From the NCBI GenBank assembly GCA_963814875.1, contig CAWFFJ010000037.1, forward strand, positions 1 to 64,000: a stretch of 64,000 nt of DNA, in the 5' to 3' direction. Origin of the DNA: CAVSIS01 sp963814875. GTDB taxonomy: Bacteria > Acidobacteriota > Thermoanaerobaculia > Thermoanaerobaculales > Sulfomarinibacteraceae. Made by a program: the position numbers and the translations under genes. The notes under the pieces are model-generated. The model was not told where the DNA came from and did not search any database. It was given only the letters and a program-made list of their open reading frames with translations. Of this stretch, positions 22,816 through 33,700 are shown piece after piece (position 1 is the stretch's first letter; every line of letters starts with the position of its first letter).

Positions 22816-25371
22816 TCAGATCGCGGGTTGTCGAGAGCTCAGGAGCTCCTGAAAGGTTGGTTCCTTTCGCAGCGGGTCGAACCACGCGAACCGGAACCAG
22901 ATCGGGTTGAGCCCGGCGGAGACGGCCTTCTGGGCGTGCAGCAGGGAGCTGTTGAGCTCCCCCGCTAGGCAGAGAACGAGCGACGCCTGGTAGTGAAGCT
23001 CGGCGAGAGCCCTGGTCTCGGCCGGCGCCGCCAGCGCACGGTCGAGGGTCGCGACCGCCTGGCGTGAGTCGCCGAGCTGAGCCTGGCAATATGCCGCGTC
23101 GAGCAGCTGGGCCTGCCCCGCGTGGGCGTCGCTGCCGACCTCCTCAAGGATCTGCTGGTAAAGTCCCCGGGCGTCGTCGTGCCGTCCGAGGAGCTGGTAG
23201 GCGTCGGCGAGGTTCATCATGGTGCCGGTGCTCTTGGGGTTCTTCTCGAGCGCCGTCTCGAGCACGGCCGCGGCCTCGTCGTTGCGGCCCAACAGCATGT
23301 AGGCCAGCCCAAGGTTGGTGAAGTACCGGCTCCTGCCGGTCAGCTCAGCGACCCGCTTGAGCAGGGGGACCGCCTGTTCTGGATTCTCGACGGCGAGGGC
23401 CTCCCCGAGCACGCCGAGCGCCATCTGGTTGTCGGGGGCGAGCTCAAGAGCCCGCTTGAGCAGGTCCACGCCTGCCTTCATATTGCCCTGGCCGAGCTCG
23501 AACTGGCCGAAGCTGACGTGGGCCTGCCACGAGGGACGCAACCGAATCTCGGCCTGATAGAGGTTCCGGGCGTCCTCAGTCCGGTTCTCGGATTTGGCGA
23601 GGCGGGCCTCGATCTCGAGGACGGTCGGGTCCGCGGGGGCGAGCCGCTTGAGCGCTTCGATCGCCTCACTCTCGCCCGCGAGATCGTAGGTGGCGCTTGC
23701 CAGTTGGAAGGAAGCCTCGAGGATGCGCAGGTCTCGGGGCGCGATCCTCCGGCCGGCATCGACGGCAAGGCGCGCGCGATCCAGGAACCGCTCGTCGCGG
23801 CGCGTGCGGAACAGATACCGGGCCAGGCTCACCTCCTCGACGTAGACATCGAGCAGGTGAGGGGAGCTGATCCGGATCGCGTCGAGCTCGTCGAGCAGCG
23901 CCGCCCGGTCGGTTCCGGGCGGCAGCTCGTCGAGGGTGCGTTGAATCTCCAGAAAACGGCGCAGGTCCTGCGGGCGATCGGCGTGGGACAGCACTGCGCC
24001 GGTCTCGGGCCGGCGCCCGGGGTAAAGCGAGGACAGGGCGGCCGTGGCGCCGTCCGTGGCGAGCTCCAGGCTCTCGGTCGGAACGTTCAGTGACATGGTC
24101 CGAACGAGGGCGCCATTCGCCCCGTGCACCCGGCGCAGCTCGAGGCTGCTGGTGAGGTCGTGGGGCGTCAGGGTTCCAACCAGGACCTCCTGAGCAGCCA
24201 CCGCCTTCGCGATCGCCGCCGGCGGGCCCTGAATGCCGTCGACGGTGGACGGGTCCACCGCGAGAAGCCCCTCGGTTACCGCGACTCCGTTGAGCAGGGC
24301 GATGCGGACCGCGTCGGCGAGAAGCTGGACATCTTCGCTCGGGCTGTCGGCGAGGATCTCGACCTTCGGCACCGCGACCACGAGCGGAGGCCGCGGACGC
24401 TGCAGCCACCACCAGGCGCCGGCTGAGGTCGCAAGAGCGAGGACGACAGCTGCGACCGCCGCCCACTTGCTCCGCCTGAGGAGGCGCAACCGGCGGGCGC
24501 GGGAGGTGACCCGGGAGACCGAGGCCGCGTCGAGGGTCATTGTGCCGTGAGCGGAGGCCAGCCCGGCGAGCGCCCTCGCGATGTCTCGGGTGCTCTCGGG
24601 CCGCCGGCGCGGGTCCTTCTCGAGCAGGCTCTCGACCAGCAGCTCGACCTCGACTGGGATCTCGGGTCTCAGCTTCCTGACCGGAGCCGGGTGGTGGCGC
24701 ACGACCCGATGCATGGTTTCCAGCGGGGAGGATCCCTGGAAGGGGTGCGTGCCGGTAAGCATCTCGTACAGCAGCGAGCCGAGCGAGAACAGGTCCGAGC
24801 GGGTGTCGACCGGGCGTCCGGACGCCTGCTCCGGCGACATCGCCCGGCTGGTGCCCATGACCACGCCTTCCTCGGTCAGGCTCTCCTCGCGGCGTTCCGG
24901 ATCGGTCGACTTGGCGAGCCCGAAGTCGAGGATCTTGACCTGGCCGCGGCCGTCGATGAGCACGTTGTCGGCCTTGAGGTCGCGGTGGACGATACCGCGC
25001 TCGTGGGCCGCCTCGAGCCCCTCGGCGATCTGGCGGCCGATGTCGAGTGCGTCGGCGACCGGGAGCTGTCCGGTGGCAATACGCGTCGCCAGGGAGGTCC
25101 CCTGGACCAGCTCCATCACGATGTAGTCGCGGCCTTCGTGCTCGACGACGTCGTAAACCTGGGCGATGCGGCGGTGGGTCAGGGCCGCCGCCGACCGGGC
25201 CTCGCGCAGCAGCCGCTCACGGCGGTCAGGTGAGAGCTCCTTGGCGACATGGATGCACTTGATCGCGACCGAGCGCTGGAGGCGCTCGTCCCACGCTTCG
25301 TACACCGTCCCCATACCGCCGCTGCCCAGCAGCCTCTCGATGCGATAGGGACCGACGCGCTCGAGCTGCAC
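22816..25371 (-). CDS. Membrane Ser/Thr kinase with TPR sensor domain (copy 1)
   Basis: An 851-residue receptor kinase of the PknB type. The kinase domain spans residues about 9-275, with GSGGMGTVY, Lys38 in VAIK, the catalytic HRDLKADN (Asp131), DFG at 149-151, and GTSRAMSPEQASG in place of the usual GTPxYMAPE. One membrane helix follows at about 300-325, then an outside part with about eight TPR-like repeats (FTNLGLAYMLLGRNDEAAAVLETAL, for example). It starts with GTG and has a TAGAAT -10-like box (25379-25384) seven bases before the start, so the message is probably leaderless. It is a tandem paralog of the next gene upstream. Confidence 0.92.
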   Translation of the reverse strand: MQLERVGPYRIERLLGSGGMGTVYEAWDERLQRSVAIKCIHVAKELSPDRRERLLREARSAAALTHRRIAQVYDVVEHEGRDYIVMELVQGTSLATRIATGQLPVADALDIGRQIAEGLEAAHERGIVHRDLKADNVLIDGRGQVKILDFGLAKSTDPERREESLTEEGVVMGTSRAMSPEQASGRPVDTRSDLFSLGSLLYEMLTGTHPFQGSSPLETMHRVVRHHPAPVRKLRPEIPVEVELLVESLLEKDPRRRPESTRDIARALAGLASAHGTMTLDAASVSRVTSRARRLRLLRRSKWAAVAAVVLALATSAGAWWWLQRPRPPLVVAVPKVEILADSPSEDVQLLADAVRIALLNGVAVTEGLLAVDPSTVDGIQGPPAAIAKAVAAQEVLVGTLTPHDLTSSLELRRVHGANGALVRTMSLNVPTESLELATDGATAALSSLYPGRRPETGAVLSHADRPQDLRRFLEIQRTLDELPPGTDRAALLDELDAIRISSPHLLDVYVEEVSLARYLFRTRRDERFLDRARLAVDAGRRIAPRDLRILEASFQLASATYDLAGESEAIEALKRLAPADPTVLEIEARLAKSENRTEDARNLYQAEIRLRPSWQAHVSFGQFELGQGNMKAGVDLLKRALELAPDNQMALGVLGEALAVENPEQAVPLLKRVAELTGRSRYFTNLGLAYMLLGRNDEAAAVLETALEKNPKSTGTMMNLADAYQLLGRHDDARGLYQQILEEVGSDAHAGQAQLLDAAYCQAQLGDSRQAVATLDRALAAPAETRALAELHYQASLVLCLAGELNSSLLHAQKAVSAGLNPIWFRFAWFDPLRKEPTFQELLSSRQPAI

Positions 25372-25620
25372 GGAGGGGATTCTAGCGTGCGCGGACGCGC
25401 AGATGTGGCTCCTGTGCCGGAGAAGTCTGCAAGGGCGGTCGCGGGGAGCGCCGGGTACTGGCGGCCGAGGAGTCGGATGTCCGTGGTTTTGCCCGCGGAT
25501 CGTAACAGCTCTCGACCAGTCTCGCCTCGGCCATTCTCCGATGTCCGGGTCATTGCCATGACACGGCCGAAGCTGTCACGCAAGATCCGTCCTGCCCGCA
25601 GACTGCGCTCGCTGGAGCTG

Positions 25621-28191
25621 TCAGTGAGGCGTCGTCGGGTCTGACCGCTTCGATGACCTGAGCAGGGCCTCAAACCCCGGGTCATTGCGAAGTGGGTCGA
25701 ACCAGGGGAAGCGAAACCAGATCGGGCTCAGCCCGGCGGCGACGGCCTTCTCGGCGTGCAGCACCGCACTATGCGGTTCACCCACCAGCGCGAGCACCAG
25801 TGCGGCCTGGAAGTGGAGCTCGCTCGCCGGGTCGTTGCCCGTGGTCATGGACATGGCCTGGTCGAGAACGGCGACCGCGTCGCTGGCCCGGCCGAGCTGG
25901 GCCAGGCAGTACGCCTTTTGCAGCAGCTCGTCGCGTCGAGGGTGCTGGTCGCGGGCGAGGGTGTCGAGCACTTGTCTGTAGAGCTCGTCCGCCTGATCAG
26001 GCTCGCCGAGGAGATCGTGAATGTCGGCCAGGTTGAGCACCGCCTGGGTATTGGTGGGCTGCAGCGCTCGTGCTGCCTCCAGGGCAGTCAGGGCGGTCCG
26101 GTAGCGTCCGACCAGCATGTCGGCCATTCCGAGGTTTGTGAAATCGCCCGGAGCGTTGGTGAGCTTCACGAGGCGCTCGAGGAAGGGAATCGCGCGTTCC
26201 GGGTCCTGGTAGGTGAGGGGCTCCGTGAGCGAGCTCAGGGCGAACGTGTTGTCCGGGTCGATCTCCAAAGCGCGATTGAGCAGCCTCTCGGCGGCGGCCA
26301 TGTCGCCGCGGCGCATCTCGAACTGGCCGAACGCGACGAACGCCTGCCATGAGGGCCGGAGCTGGACTCTGGCCTGGTGGTACCGCATTGCGTCGTCAAA
26401 GCGGTCCTCCGCCTCCGCGAGCCTGGCATTCTCGGCGAGCAGCTCCGGATCGCTCGGGGAGACCTTCTCGAGGGCCTCAATGGCGCGGCGCTCGCCGGCG
26501 AGGTCGTCGGTGGCGGCGGCGAGCTGGAACGACGCCTTCAGGATGCGGGCGTCGTTGGGCGCGACTCTCAGGCCGGCGGCGACAGCGTTGGTCGCCTGCT
26601 CCAGGTGGCGCGCGTCTCGAATGGTCCGGTACAGCGAGCGAGCGCAGCTGACCTCCGCCGTGTAGCAGTCGAGGAGCTTGGGCGATGATGTGCGAACCGA
26701 CCGCAGTTCGGCCAGGATCGCGTCCTTGTCGATGCCGGGGGGGCTCGTGTCGAGGAGGTGCTCCGCCTCGAGGAATCGGCGCAGGTCCTCCGGATGATCC
26801 GCGTGCGAAAGGACAACGTCGGGGTCGGGTCGATGCCTGGGGAAGAGCGACCCGAACTGCGCCGCGACGGTGTCCACGGCGAGGCCGAGGGAGTCTGTGG
26901 GGAGGTCGAGCGCCACCGTCCTGACGAGAGAGCCGTCCGCTCCTCGCAGCCGCCGCAGCTCGAGGTGGGCCGTCAGCCCGCTGGGGCTCGCCGTCACGGC
27001 GACAACCTCGTCCGCGGCGACCGCCCTGGCAATCTCTGCAGGGCTGCCGTGGACGGCATCGATCTCGTGTGGGTCGACGGCGAGCAGGCTCCGGGTGGCG
27101 GCGACGTTGTTGAGGAGCGTGATACGGACGGCATCCGCGAGCAGCCGAGCATCCTCGGTGGGGTTCTCGGCGACGATCTCGACCCTCGGCACCGCGACCA
27201 CGAGCGGAGGCTTCGGGCGCTGCAGCCACCACCAGGCACCGGCGGTCGCTGCGATGGCGAGCACGATCGCCGCCATGGCCGCCCAACGGCTCCGGCGCAG
27301 CAGGCGCCGCCTGCGGGCGCGGGAGGTGACCCGGGAGACCGACGCCGCGTCGAGGGTTTCCGTACCATGGACGGCGGCCAGCCCGGCGAGTGCCTTCGCC
27401 ACGTCGCCCGTGCTCTCGGGCCGCCGGCGCGGGTCCTTCTCGAGCAGGCTCTCGACCAGCAGCTCGACCTCGACTGGGATCTCGGGTCTCAGCTTCCTGA
27501 CCGGAGCCGGGTGGTGGCGCACGACCCGATGCATGGTTTCCAGCGGGGAGAATCCCTGGAAGGGGTGCGTGCCGGTGAGCATCTCGTAGAGCAGCGAGCC
27601 GAGCGAGAAAAGGTCCGAGCGGGTGTCGACGGGGCGTCCGGACGCCTGCTCCGGCGACATCGCCCGGCTGGTGCCCATGACGACGCCCTCCTCGGTCAGG
27701 GTTTCCTCGCGGTGCTCCGGATCGGTCGACTTGGCGAGCCCGAAGTCGAGGATCTTGACCTGACCGCGGGCGTCGATGAGCACGTTGTCGGCCTTGAGGT
27801 CGCGGTGGACGATGCCGCGGTCGTGGGCCGCCTCGAGGCCCTCGGCGATCTGGCGGCCGATGTCGAGTGCGTCGGCGACCGGGAGCTGTCCGGTGGCAAT
27901 ACGCGTCGCCAGGGAGGTCCCCTGGACCAGCTCCATCACGATGTAGTCGCGGCCTTCGTGCTCGACGACGTCGTAAACCTGGGCGATGCGGCGATGGGTC
28001 AGGGCCGCCGCCGACCGGGCTTCGCGGAGCAGCCGCTGACGCCGGTCGGGCGAGAGCTCCTTGGCGACGTGGATGCACTTGATCGCGACCGAACGCTGGA
28101 GGCGCTCGTCCCAGGCCTCGTACACGGTCCCCATGCCGCCGCTTCCGAGCAGCCTCTCGATGCGATAGGGACCGACGCGCTCGTCATGCAC
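25621..28191 (-). CDS. Membrane Ser/Thr kinase with TPR sensor domain (copy 2)
   Basis: The 856-residue paralog has the same plan: kinase residues about 7-270 with GSGGMGTVY, VAIK, HRDLKADN and DFG, a membrane helix (MAAIVLAIAATAGAWWWL), and a periplasmic TPR region. The kinase-domain DNA is colinear with copy 1 at an offset of exactly 2820 bases, and stretches of over 100 bases are identical, including third codon positions. The TPR halves differ much more. The start is GTG with the same TAGAAT box (28199-28204) seven bases ahead. The two probably sense different ligands and signal through the same targets. The 249 bases between the two genes show nothing else. Confidence 0.92.
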   Translation of the reverse strand: MHDERVGPYRIERLLGSGGMGTVYEAWDERLQRSVAIKCIHVAKELSPDRRQRLLREARSAAALTHRRIAQVYDVVEHEGRDYIVMELVQGTSLATRIATGQLPVADALDIGRQIAEGLEAAHDRGIVHRDLKADNVLIDARGQVKILDFGLAKSTDPEHREETLTEEGVVMGTSRAMSPEQASGRPVDTRSDLFSLGSLLYEMLTGTHPFQGFSPLETMHRVVRHHPAPVRKLRPEIPVEVELLVESLLEKDPRRRPESTGDVAKALAGLAAVHGTETLDAASVSRVTSRARRRRLLRRSRWAAMAAIVLAIAATAGAWWWLQRPKPPLVVAVPRVEIVAENPTEDARLLADAVRITLLNNVAATRSLLAVDPHEIDAVHGSPAEIARAVAADEVVAVTASPSGLTAHLELRRLRGADGSLVRTVALDLPTDSLGLAVDTVAAQFGSLFPRHRPDPDVVLSHADHPEDLRRFLEAEHLLDTSPPGIDKDAILAELRSVRTSSPKLLDCYTAEVSCARSLYRTIRDARHLEQATNAVAAGLRVAPNDARILKASFQLAAATDDLAGERRAIEALEKVSPSDPELLAENARLAEAEDRFDDAMRYHQARVQLRPSWQAFVAFGQFEMRRGDMAAAERLLNRALEIDPDNTFALSSLTEPLTYQDPERAIPFLERLVKLTNAPGDFTNLGMADMLVGRYRTALTALEAARALQPTNTQAVLNLADIHDLLGEPDQADELYRQVLDTLARDQHPRRDELLQKAYCLAQLGRASDAVAVLDQAMSMTTGNDPASELHFQAALVLALVGEPHSAVLHAEKAVAAGLSPIWFRFPWFDPLRNDPGFEALLRSSKRSDPTTPH

Positions 28192-28331
28192 GGTTCGGAT
28201 TCTAGCTTTCTCATCTCATGATCGCGCCGTCCGGCGGGGGATTTCGGCAAACTCGGAGTTTCGGGGCATGCCGCCGGGCGACGGCTCGTGGCGGTCTCTG
28301 CTATCGTCGGGGGCTCCCGGAGGAGTTCGTC

Positions 28332-29504
28332 ATGAGGGATCGGGTCAATCCGGCGGTCACCTACATGGACGAGTCGATCATCCGCGAGATGACGCGGGTG
28401 GCAGAAACGTACGACGCGGTCAACCTGGCCCAGGGCTTCCCCGAGTACCCGCTCGCCGACGGGGTCCGCGCGGCCGTCCACGCCGCGATCGACGCCGGCC
28501 ACAACCACTACACCCGGACCTGGGGCGACCCGTTCCTGCGCCGGCGGCTCGCCACGTTTCTCCACGATGCGTGGGGGCTGTCCTACGATCCCGAGGACGA
28601 GCTGGTGGTCACCTGCGGCGCCTCCGAGGCGATCATGGCGAGCCTGCTCGCACTGCTGCCCCGGGGCGCCACGGCGGTGCTGCCCGAGCCGATCTACGAG
28701 AACTATCTGCCCGCGGTCCGCCTCGCCGGGGCGATTCCCGCCATCCTCCCGATCGACCCGTTCACCGGCGCATGGGACGCGGCCGAGCTCGACCGCCTCT
28801 GCCGCGGCGCCGCGGTGCTGGTCCTGAACACCCCCGCCAACCCCCATGGCAAGGTGTGGCGGCGTGAGGAGATCGAGGTCCTCGCCGAGATCCTCGAGCG
28901 GCACGACGTCCTGTTAGTCACCGACGAGACCTACGCCTGGATCACCGATCCTGCACACCCGCACGTCGCCCCCGCGACGGTGTCGAGGCTGCGCGATCGC
29001 ACAGTGAGCATCGCGTCGTTCTCGAAGACCTATGCCGTGACCGGGTGGCGGGTCGGCTTCGCGGCGGCGCCGGCGCCTCTGATGGCGGCCATTCGCAAGG
29101 TCCACGACTTCCTGACCGTGTGCGCCCCGGCGCCATTCCAGCGCGCTCTGGTCGTGGCACTGGATCTGCCGGCGAGCTTCTACACGACGATGGCGGTGAC
29201 ATACCGGCGGCGCCACGACCTGCTCGCGGATGGGCTGACGGCAGCCGGGTGGCGGGTCAACCGGCCCCAAGGTTCATACTTCCTGCTCGTCGACCTGGCC
29301 GGGATGGGAATCGAGGACGACCGGGCGTGGGCCGTGGACCTGGCCCGTACGCGCGGCGTCGCCGGAGTTCCAGGCTCGGCGTTTCTGTGGGACGGCCTGC
29401 CCCATGAGGACCGGCCGTCGGACCGACGCGGGCGTTTCCTGCGCCTGTCCTTCGGCAAGCGAGACGAGCTCCTGATCGAGGCCCTGCGCCGCCTCGCGGG
29501 CTAG
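28332..29504 (+). CDS. Class I/II PLP aminotransferase
   Basis: The 390-residue protein is a fold-type I aminotransferase of the kynurenine/glutamine transaminase group: NLAQGFPEYPLADGV (residues about 27-41), HNHYTRTWGDPFLRRRLA, VTCGASEAIMASL, LNTPANPHGKVW, VTDETYAW and the PLP lysine in SIASFSKTYAVTGWRVGF. The last Arg of the substrate site lies in RFLRLSFGKRDE. It probably moves an amino group from glutamine, methionine or an aromatic amino acid to a 2-oxo acid. ATG 28332 is chosen because GGAGGAG precedes it and the family begins there. Confidence 0.9.
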   Translation: MRDRVNPAVTYMDESIIREMTRVAETYDAVNLAQGFPEYPLADGVRAAVHAAIDAGHNHYTRTWGDPFLRRRLATFLHDAWGLSYDPEDELVVTCGASEAIMASLLALLPRGATAVLPEPIYENYLPAVRLAGAIPAILPIDPFTGAWDAAELDRLCRGAAVLVLNTPANPHGKVWRREEIEVLAEILERHDVLLVTDETYAWITDPAHPHVAPATVSRLRDRTVSIASFSKTYAVTGWRVGFAAAPAPLMAAIRKVHDFLTVCAPAPFQRALVVALDLPASFYTTMAVTYRRRHDLLADGLTAAGWRVNRPQGSYFLLVDLAGMGIEDDRAWAVDLARTRGVAGVPGSAFLWDGLPHEDRPSDRRGRFLRLSFGKRDELLIEALRRLAG

Positions 29505-29597
29505 CATCCGGGCCACTTCTCGACGAGACAAGCTTGCACCGGCGCGAAGGTGCGGCTAGTCTGTCGGGCGGTATCGACTCCCAGTCCGGAGGTGGCC

Positions 29598-30581
29598 ATG
29601 CCCAGGTTAAGAGCGGCCGGCGTCGCGTTCGCCGTGGTTGCGATGCTGGCTTCGTCGTCAGCGAGCGTCCGTGCGGTCGAGCCGGAGGCTCAGCCAGATG
29701 CCGGGCAGCTGGCGAAGAAGCTCCACACCATCGTGCAGGAGAAGAAGGTCCCCCAAGATCTGTGGGTCGAGACGATCGACGGCGAGCGTCCCGACCCGCG
29801 CGAGATGATCGTCTACGGCTCCGGTGTCGGTGTGTGGGCGGGGACGCGCCAGTTCCCGGTAACCGAGAAGGAGATGCTGAAGGCCCTCAAGCTGCTCGAC
29901 CGGGTCGGGTTCGCCTCGATGCCGGACCGCGTCAAAGGGCCGAAGCCGGCACACGTCGAGGAGGGCGGCGAACCGGACTCCACCATGATCATGCGGGCCG
30001 TGACCCTGACCATCGGCGATCTCAGCAAGACGGTGATCCAGGACAACAAGGCGTGGAAGCTCGAGTCGTTCGAGAAGCTCCGAGAGAAGCTGGTGAAGAT
30101 CTTCCGCAAGGCTGCGACGCAGGGCATCGAGGCCTCGAGCCTCGACGACGGGCTCGCGAAGCTCGCGTCCGGCGCGTTGGCACCGGAGGTGCTCCAGGTG
30201 TTGGTCAACGCGCCCCAGCAGCGCGGCCTCCGCTCCCAGGAGGGCCAGGGGTGGGTGCTCCGGGTCAACCACGGCCTCATCGAGGTCGAGCCTCACAGCC
30301 TGGAGACCGGCTACGGCCGGCCGGTCACCCGCCGGATCAGGCCCGAGCAGGCTCGGCAGATCGCGGCGTGGTTGCGGGAGGCGGGCTTTGCCGACATGCC
30401 GCCGAACGTCTACGACGCGGGCTACACCGACCTTTCGGTGACCGTGCTGGGACGCGAGAAGAGCATCCAGGCGCGGGAGTTCGCGGGCCGCGACCCGGCC
30501 GCTGAGGCAGCGCTGAGGGCGCGGTTTCGCGCGCTTCGCGATCGCCTCGAGGGGCTTGCGCTGTCAATCATGAAGGGCTGA
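29598..30581 (+). CDS. Secreted hypothetical protein
   Basis: A 327-residue protein with a signal peptide (GVAFAVVAMLASSSASVRAVE, cleavage near residue 26). Two similar halves can be seen: LTEKEMLKALKLLDRVGFASMPDR...VTLTIGDLSKTV and IRPEQARQIAAWLREAGFADMPPN...LSVTVLGREKSI. Each looks like a strand-helix-strand unit that also occurs in other secreted proteins of unknown function. It has no catalytic motif I can name. CGGAGGTGGCC precedes the ATG. Confidence 0.6.
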   Translation: MPRLRAAGVAFAVVAMLASSSASVRAVEPEAQPDAGQLAKKLHTIVQEKKVPQDLWVETIDGERPDPREMIVYGSGVGVWAGTRQFPVTEKEMLKALKLLDRVGFASMPDRVKGPKPAHVEEGGEPDSTMIMRAVTLTIGDLSKTVIQDNKAWKLESFEKLREKLVKIFRKAATQGIEASSLDDGLAKLASGALAPEVLQVLVNAPQQRGLRSQEGQGWVLRVNHGLIEVEPHSLETGYGRPVTRRIRPEQARQIAAWLREAGFADMPPNVYDAGYTDLSVTVLGREKSIQAREFAGRDPAAEAALRARFRALRDRLEGLALSIMKG

Positions 30582-30687
30582 GCGGGGTGGTCGGGGCGAT
30601 CACGAGCCACGAGCCGGTTTCGGATGCAGCTCGGCGACATCCTCGGGGCCGCGTCGAAAAATACTCGTTGGTCTTCGCCGGTGGTGC

Positions 30688-30716
30688 TGGACAGGGGACG
30701 AGGGGCGCGGTACGAT
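30688..30716 (+). promoter_or_regulatory. Probable promoter of the large secreted protein
   Basis: TGGACA (30688-30693), a 17-base spacer and TACGAT (30711-30716) give a good housekeeping promoter. The leader would be about 65 bases long and ends in a strong AAAGGAGG ribosome-binding site before the ATG at 30788. Confidence 0.55.
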
Positions 30717-30787
30717 ATTTTTCATGTTCCCAAACTCGGGCGTCCGGACGCCCGCTCATCCTGGATCCGATCAAAGGAGGTTGTCTG

Positions 30788-33700
30788 ATGGCGATGTGTA
30801 GAAGGTTCACCATGGTCTGTGCGGTCGTGCTCGCAGCAGTGCTGGTCGTCCCGGCGCTGACGGCGAATGCGGCCCTACCCAATCGAGCGCCGGACATTGT
30901 CAAGACGACGCCCCGCGCGGTCGTTTCGCAGCCGCTCGCGGACATCGCCCGTGAGTACGTCCAGCAGCACCAGGGCCAGAAGCCGGGTTCGATCCAGTAC
31001 CGCGAGATCAACCCGAAGAACGTCGACGTACCGGACCGGGTGACCAACGCCCTGTCGCCCGCGGGTCAGGTCGACCCGGTGGTCCAGAGCAAGCTCGGGC
31101 CGCTCGCGATGCCCGCCCCGACGGTCAACATCGAGGGCGTGATCAACAACGACAACACATCCGTCCTCGGTTTCGGGGTGGAGCCCCCGGACACCGAAGG
31201 TGACGTCGGCCCGAACTACTACGTGGAGTGGGTCAACCTCTTGGTCCAGATCTTCGACAAGAACGGCAACTCCGTGGCGGGTCCGTTCGCGGGCAACACG
31301 CTCTTCACCGCCCTCGGCGGCACCTGCGCAAGCTCCAACGACGGCGACCCGATTGTGCTGTACGACAGCATCTCGGGCCGTTGGATGCTGAGCCAGTTCA
31401 CCGGAGACAACCACCAGTGCATCGCGGTGTCGACGAGCGGCGACCCGCTCAGCACCTACTACCTGTACGACTTCAGCTTCGGTTCGGCGTTCCCGGACTA
31501 CCCGAAGTTCGGCGTCTGGCCCGACGGCTACTACTACACCGCCAGGGCCTTCGACCCGTCGTTCTCGGGGCCGATCGTCGGCGCCTTCGACCGTGCGGCG
31601 ATGATCGCCGGGAACCCGGCGACGTTCGTGGGCTTCACGCTCGACTACTACGACTTCGACAACTGGTTCTACGCCTACCTGCCGGCCGATCTCGACGGTC
31701 CGATCCCGCCGCCGCCGGATGCGCCGGGGATCTTCGGCGAGTTCATCGACGACTCCTTTTTGGTGCCGGCGCCCTACAACGTCGACGGCCTCCAATTGCT
31801 GCAGATGGTTCCCGACTATGTGACCCCGGCCAACACGACACTGTCGGAGCTGGCCTGGATCCCGGTCGCCGCGTTCGACTCCGACCTGTGCGGCTACGCC
31901 CGCAACTGCATCAAGCAGCTGGGAACCGCCGAGGGGATGGACGCGCTCTCCGACCGGCTGATGTACCGCTTCAAGTACCGCAACTTCGGTGACCACCAGA
32001 CCCTGATGGGGTCGCACAGCGTGGACGCGACCGGTACGGACGTCGCGGGCGTGCGGTGGTACGAGCTCCGTGCATCGTCCGGAGGCACCGACTGGGACGT
32101 CTACCAGCAGGGCACCTTCGCACCCGACAGCACCAGCCGATGGATGGGCGACGTCGCAATGGACGGCTCCGGCAACATGCTGATCGGCTACAGCGCGTCG
32201 TCGACCGCGATCTACCCGAGCGTGCGTGCAGCTGGCCGCCTTGCGGGCGACCCGCTCAACACGATGGCTCAGGGCGAGCTCAACGTTGTCGACGGCACCG
32301 GCTACAAGACCAGCGGCTACTACCGCTGGGGCGACTACTCGACGGTGTCGGTCGACCCGACCGACGACTGCACCTTCTGGATCGCCCAGGAGTACGTGGC
32401 GATATCCGGCAGCTTCCAGTGGGCGACCCGCATCGCGGCGATCAAGTTCCCGACCTGCGGCGGACCCTCGGGTGAGGTCTCCGGCACCGTGACCAACTCG
32501 GTCACCTCGGACCCGATCGCGGGTGCGACGGTCGAGTTTGTGGGTCTCGGTGTTGTAGACCAATCTCCCAACGACGGCGGAACCTACTCCACCGTCACCG
32601 ACGGCTCGGGCAACTACTCGATCAGCCTCCCGGTCGACACCTATGATGCGACCGCGAGCCAGTTCGGGTTCGGCCCCGAGACCGTGAACGGCATCGCCGT
32701 CACGGACGGTGGCGCCGTGGTCCAGGACTTCGCGCTCGCACCCGTGGGCAACGCGGAGTTCGACGGCTACGTGACCGACGCCGGTCATGGCTGGCCGCTG
32801 TACGCGAAGATCGAAATCGGCGTCGGCGCGGCGCCAGTTGCGAGCCTCTACACCAACCCGTTCAACGGCTACTACGACGTGGAGCTGCCCCAGGGCATGA
32901 GCTACCACTTCACCGTGACGCCGATGTACCCGGGTTACACGCCTCAGCAGGAGGATGTGGTCCTCCCGCCGCAGGGCATGGCGAAGAACTTCGCATTCAC
33001 GCCCATCTCACCGGCATGCACGGCGCCAGGCTACGGTCCCGCAGCCGGATCGAAGCTGAATGAGGGCTTTGAAGACATCTTCCCGCCGGCCGGCTGGTCG
33101 GTCACCGGCTCAGGCGGATGGTACAGCTCGGCCACCACGGGCCGGTCCAACTACACCGGCGGTACAGGCAACGCGGCCGACGCCGACAGCGACTGGTGGG
33201 GCACCGGCATGACCACGACCATGTACTCGCCGGTCATGGACGTGTCCGCTGCCGTCTCCCTGACCTTCGAGTTCAAGTACGACTTCTACGATTTCCTTGG
33301 CAGCGACCAAGGGTCCGTGGACGTGAGCAGCGACGGCGGAGCGAACTGGACCACGGTCAAGAGCTGGAGTTTTGCCAGCGACCGCGGGCCGAAAACGTTC
33401 ACCATGGACGCCACCGCGCTGCTCGGCGGCTCCACCCAGGCGCAGATCCGGTTCATCTACGACGCCCCCGGTTGGGACTGGTGGTTCGAGGTCGACGACG
33501 TCAAGCTCTTCGACCCGAACGCGCCATGCACCCCGCTTCCCGGCGCCCTCGTTGCCGGCTTCGTGACCGACGCCAACAACCAGATGGCGATCAACGGCGC
33601 CACCGTTGAGAGCAACACCGGCTCGATGACCCACACCATGGGCACGCCGGACGACCCGGGCATTCCGGACGGCTTCTGGTGGAACTTCGAGGGCATGCCG

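Noticed and set aside
30875..32908. A 677-residue minus-strand ORF over the large secreted protein
   Set aside because: Antisense shadow without motifs; the sense protein has a signal peptide, promoter and terminator.
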